Source: Odoribacter sp. Z80 (GTDB lineage: Bacteria; Bacteroidota; Bacteroidia; Bacteroidales; Marinifilaceae). Taken from it: a stretch of 64,000 nt of DNA. The DNA lies in assembly GCF_009935865.1 (NCBI RefSeq), contig NZ_QWEL01000002.1, forward strand, positions 62,001 to 126,000. The letters are read 5' to 3'. Shown here piece by piece: positions 61,167 to 64,000 of this stretch (within the stretch, counting starts at the first letter, position 1; each line of letters begins with the position of its first letter). The notes under the pieces were generated by a model. That model was not told the origin of the DNA, ran no database searches, and saw only the letters and a program-made list of their open reading frames with translations. Both the position numbers and the translations under genes were made by a program.

Positions 61167-62879
61167 TTACAGCTCCACAGGACCTTCGGACAACTCAAAC
61201 TTTCCGGTATCTACACACTTGTAAGTAACCACATAAGTATGATTGTTTCCGTCATAAGTCAGGTAAGTAACCTTATAATACATATCCACTCCGTCCTTCT
61301 GAGGCAAAGCATCTTTATATGCTGTCTCCAGGAACAGCACTATTCCCGCCTGAATCTGTTCTTCCAGAATCTCTGCCACTTCATCATCCGTTTTTCCGGT
61401 CAGCAGTCCTTCCGGGTCGTTGGGACGACGGGAAGTCAGACGAACATCAAAATTATCTTTATAAGTGCTGGCTCCAAACCAATACTCTGCATTCTTATAC
61501 TTCGCATCAAAATAACCGTTTTTATTTTCTTTTACCCACTGCACCAGAATGTCATAATCAGCCTTTACCATAGTATGGTTCACTGTAGGGTCGAAAATCC
61601 ACTTCCCATTGTAGATAAACTGGTCGGTTTTCACCACCACCGGATTATAAGCGGTCCATCCTTCCGGCCCGAAAGTATACTCATCCACCCGGTATTCGTA
61701 CTGCTTCTTGCTGTCATTGGCATAACGATAAACCACCTTCACCTGCTTTCCTGGTTGAGCAAACGAATAACGCATCCGAAGCAACTGGGGCAAATAGGCA
61801 GAAGCAGCGTAAGCAGACGAAAAGGCACCTTCGCTAATTCCGATTTCATCAAAATCCGCTGCAGACAAAATGTAAATATCATCCTGCGTATAAGGACTCC
61901 AATTGTTGTACTTCGTACTGTAACTGTATACCCCTACTTCCTGTCTCATTTCCGGAGCATTCACATCTTCCGCTTTTTCAAACACAGGAGCTTCTCCGGC
62001 CTCGATACATTCGAAAGCCATCTGTGTCGGAAATCTGTTATTTCCGTATGTACCGTAATGCACATTATAAATAACACCGACAACCGCATCTTTCCCAAAC
62101 TTCTCCGCCAGCAAAAACATCAACCCTTTTTCTACACGGGCACTAATGGAATCTGCTGTAAATTGTGCCCCATGTTTGCCTTGCCAGGTCTCTAACTTTA
62201 CATTGAAATTATTATTTTTCGTGCTCACTCCATACCAAAACTCTTCCTCACCATTGACATACTGGGCATGATTGGCCTTGGCATCAGCAAAAATAATCTG
62301 GTAATCGTATTTCGTCAGGGTGAAATCCCAGACATTCTGCGTTTTTCCAGCAATATCTTCTGCCACATTATAGGTCACCATCAGCAACTCTCCGTCCTCT
62401 GCTTCTTTATCCAAAGCCTTGGTCATATTATTCCGGTCGGGTTTATCGCTGCCGTTAAAAGCCAGGTAACCGCCGATATCACCTCCCACCTTCTGATAAT
62501 CCGTTGCCTTGAGCGTCTGCTGGTTCAAACGGGCAAAGGCTCCTTCATAAAAATTATAAGTCACCATCACCGAAGAATTTCCCTGCAAACCGGGATAAAC
62601 CGAAGCCAGAAAATCAGGCAGGTAATCGGCAATCTTCACACTATTGGAAAAATTCTTTTTCTCCTTAATGGCTTTTCCGGCAGCCGTATCTGCAGCCGTA
62701 GCGTTTGCCCTTTTCAAGGCCATATCTCCAATCGTCGCATAATCCGCATCCGTCAGAGTATATTCAATCTTACTTCCCAACGGTTCCTGCACCTTATCCA
62801 AATTGTCGTAAACATCATCCATGGGATTACAGGAACAGAAAGCAAGCAATACCAATAATATCAAATAAATTTTATTCAT
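61167..62879 (-). CDS. outer membrane lipoprotein with two internal A-B repeats, function unknown
   Basis: A 570-aa lipoprotein (signal IYLILLVLLAFCSC, Cys17). The protein is a tandem duplication. Module A: YTLTDADYATIG (40-51) and YLPDFLASVYPG (86-97) match YILSAADFDEIG (336-347) and YLPQLLRMRYSF (362-373). Module B: YDYQIIFADAK with FWYGVSTKNNNFNVKL (191-229) matches DYDILVQWVKE with YWFGASTYKDNFDVRL (441-481), and both end with a Tyr-rich stretch closing at ECIEAG and KCVDTG. I do not recognise the family and see no SusD TPR fold. It follows a TonB-dependent receptor gene by 21 nt and is probably its surface partner. Confidence 0.75.
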   Translation of the reverse strand: MNKIYLILLVLLAFCSCNPMDDVYDNLDKVQEPLGSKIEYTLTDADYATIGDMALKRANATAADTAAGKAIKEKKNFSNSVKIADYLPDFLASVYPGLQGNSSVMVTYNFYEGAFARLNQQTLKATDYQKVGGDIGGYLAFNGSDKPDRNNMTKALDKEAEDGELLMVTYNVAEDIAGKTQNVWDFTLTKYDYQIIFADAKANHAQYVNGEEEFWYGVSTKNNNFNVKLETWQGKHGAQFTADSISARVEKGLMFLLAEKFGKDAVVGVIYNVHYGTYGNNRFPTQMAFECIEAGEAPVFEKAEDVNAPEMRQEVGVYSYSTKYNNWSPYTQDDIYILSAADFDEIGISEGAFSSAYAASAYLPQLLRMRYSFAQPGKQVKVVYRYANDSKKQYEYRVDEYTFGPEGWTAYNPVVVKTDQFIYNGKWIFDPTVNHTMVKADYDILVQWVKENKNGYFDAKYKNAEYWFGASTYKDNFDVRLTSRRPNDPEGLLTGKTDDEVAEILEEQIQAGIVLFLETAYKDALPQKDGVDMYYKVTYLTYDGNNHTYVVTYKCVDTGKFELSEGPVEL

Positions 62880-62900
62880 AATCCTTCTTATTTAAGCTCA

Positions 62901-64000
62901 TTAAAATGTTATTCTCAAACCGGTAGACCAGGTAATGCCATCACCGAAATACACCAAAGCGGTATGCTCATTGTGTGTTGAACCGTCCTGAGCATCGGCA
63001 ATATATTCCGTATTGAAAATATTATTGATGTTACAATAGAACTTCGCTCTCACACCGCTAATCTTGAAATTATAACTTACATTAGCATCTAAGGTGGAAT
63101 AATCCGGCATTTTCCAGGAATCGTCGCGGTCGGTCGCTTTATTCCGTTTTGTGGGATCAAAATCAGCGAAATTCCGTCCGAAATAGTTCCAGCTCAAACC
63201 GATATTAAACTTAGGCAATGCCTCCCAGTTGGCTGCAAGGGAAGCAGTTGTCTGAGCCGCATTTCCTACGTGTAAATCCTTGATATAAGCATTAAACGTA
63301 CCTAAAGCCTCCTGCTTATCGTTGTAAAGGGTGAATTCCACATCATCTCCCCAACGCCAGTCGCCCAAAGAAAACATTCCCCGCAAATCAAAACGGTCGC
63401 AAGGTTTAAAGGTCGCTTCCAATTCAATTCCCATGTGGATGGCATCAATGTCCGGAATGGTTGCAGTCTCGTTACCGATGCTCTTTGTCACGCTCTTATC
63501 CATCCATCTGGTGTAATAACCGTTCAATTTGGCATTAAACATCTCCATAGAAAAACCATAACCGATTTCAGCCGTTACAATCTTTTCATATTTGGCGTCT
63601 TTCTGCACCTCATTGGAATTTTTGATGAAAATATTATTCATCAAAGGAGCCTTGGTAACATAACCGGCATTCACAAAAACATTATGGAAAGCTCCCATCT
63701 TATAATTAAAACCGGCTTTCACGCTCACCGGAACAAAATGCTGCCAACTGGTTTTTACCGGCAACTTATTCTTATCGGTATTGTAAACACCGTATTTTCC
63801 TTCATCTTCTCTCCGGTAAGCCTGGTCGGAAACTGAAACCGAACCGAAAGCGGAATACTGAGGTTTCACAATTTCAGCCTGGGCAAATCCCCCCAACCAC
63901 ATGACATATCCCAGATTATAATAATTCACTTTATCCCCGATGCCCAATTGCCGGTTCGGTTCTCTGTTTTTCAGGTTATTGTCGATGAAGAATTTACCGC
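62901..64000 (-). CDS. TonB-dependent receptor, C-terminal part (5' end outside window)
   Basis: The last 366 codons of a TonB-dependent outer membrane receptor; the frame is open to the window edge. Only the beta-barrel is visible: strands such as YGFSMEMFNAKLNGYYTRW, ELEATFKPCDRFDLRGMFSLGDW, and the closing LDANVSYNFKISG...FYCNINNIFNTEYI with a terminal Phe (GLRITF), all typical of the family. The plug and TonB box lie beyond the window. The ligand is unknown; the neighbouring duplicated lipoprotein is the likely partner. Confidence 0.9.
   Translation of the reverse strand, partial: GKFFIDNNLKNREPNRQLGIGDKVNYYNLGYVMWLGGFAQAEIVKPQYSAFGSVSVSDQAYRREDEGKYGVYNTDKNKLPVKTSWQHFVPVSVKAGFNYKMGAFHNVFVNAGYVTKAPLMNNIFIKNSNEVQKDAKYEKIVTAEIGYGFSMEMFNAKLNGYYTRWMDKSVTKSIGNETATIPDIDAIHMGIELEATFKPCDRFDLRGMFSLGDWRWGDDVEFTLYNDKQEALGTFNAYIKDLHVGNAAQTTASLAANWEALPKFNIGLSWNYFGRNFADFDPTKRNKATDRDDSWKMPDYSTLDANVSYNFKISGVRAKFYCNINNIFNTEYIADAQDGSTHNEHTALVYFGDGITWSTGLRITF

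Noticed and set aside
61116-62195. Open frame of 359 codons on the plus strand opposite the duplicated lipoprotein
   Set aside because: The opposite strand encodes a lipoprotein with signal peptide and repeats; the plus frame starts inside a terminator hairpin and shows no domain.
1-64000. Search by eye for insertion sequences, integrases, phage genes, CRISPR arrays and toxin-antitoxin pairs
   Set aside because: None seen; gene content, spacing and promoters are uniform, so the window looks like core chromosome.

Overview
The window reads as a single, ordinary stretch of chromosome from a Bacteroidales bacterium, most likely a relative of Odoribacter/Butyricimonas (inference). Grounds: Bacteroidetes-type promoters (TTTG, 19-20 nt, TAnnTTTG) sit in front of many genes; there is a complete PorP-GldK-GldL-GldM-GldN type IX secretion core, a MurF-Alr fusion, families such as DUF3822, DUF4296 and DUF4922, and a TonB-dependent receptor. 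I see no insertion sequence, phage gene, integrase, CRISPR array or rRNA. One tRNA gene (His) is present.

Layout. 1-1.0 kb: end of a TolC-type efflux protein. 1.1-4.9 kb (minus): an ABC exporter operon ending in a YtrA-type GntR repressor, a thioesterase and a HAD phosphatase; a perfect operator overlaps its start site. 5.0-12.2 kb: greA-HIT, rplS, a phosphohexomutase, a RecD-like helicase, and a pilin-like/DUF3822/rsmD operon behind a strongly structured leader. 12.4-15.5 kb: gcvP and tRNA-His. 15.6-21.3 kb: DUF3109, purple-acid-type phosphatase, LTA-synthase-like sulfatase, gpmI. 21.4-25.4 kb: MlaE/MlaF lipid transport with two small partners, and a mannose-1-phosphate guanylyltransferase. 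25.4-31.1 kb: type IX secretion core. 31.2-38.6 kb: CNNM/CBS protein, LptC, TPR protein, coaX, mfd. 38.7-44.6 kb: a five-gene glycerol operon (glpD, glpK, glpF, an exported HAD phosphatase and an OprP-type porin). 44.8-51.2 kb: 2-hydroxyacid dehydrogenase, thioredoxin-like protein, murF-alr, cardiolipin synthase. 51.2-57.7 kb: prmC-recX, then a four-gene operon of glycosyltransferase, DUF4922 GalT/HIT-like protein, SpoIID/LytB protein without a signal peptide, and AmpG-like permease. 57.7-61.0 kb: nucleoside transporter facing a 5'-nucleotidase lipoprotein. 61.2-64.0 kb: an internally duplicated lipoprotein and the C-terminal part of a TonB-dependent receptor.

How the genes work together. Several clusters make functional sense: glycerol (or glycerol-phosphate) capture from outer membrane to central metabolism; nucleotide dephosphorylation coupled to nucleoside uptake; envelope building (MurF-Alr, cardiolipin synthase, LptC, Mla, LTA-synthase-like enzyme); and protein secretion (T9SS). 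The best candidate for a little-described system is the GT-DUF4922-SpoIID-AmpG operon, which looks like an import-and-process route for peptidoglycan fragments. Other unexplained signals are the structured RNA leaders before greA, rplS and the pilin-like gene, a 20-bp hairpin built from the end of a coding sequence, a palindrome inside the tRNA-His promoter, and a barrel-less remnant of an amidohydrolase.
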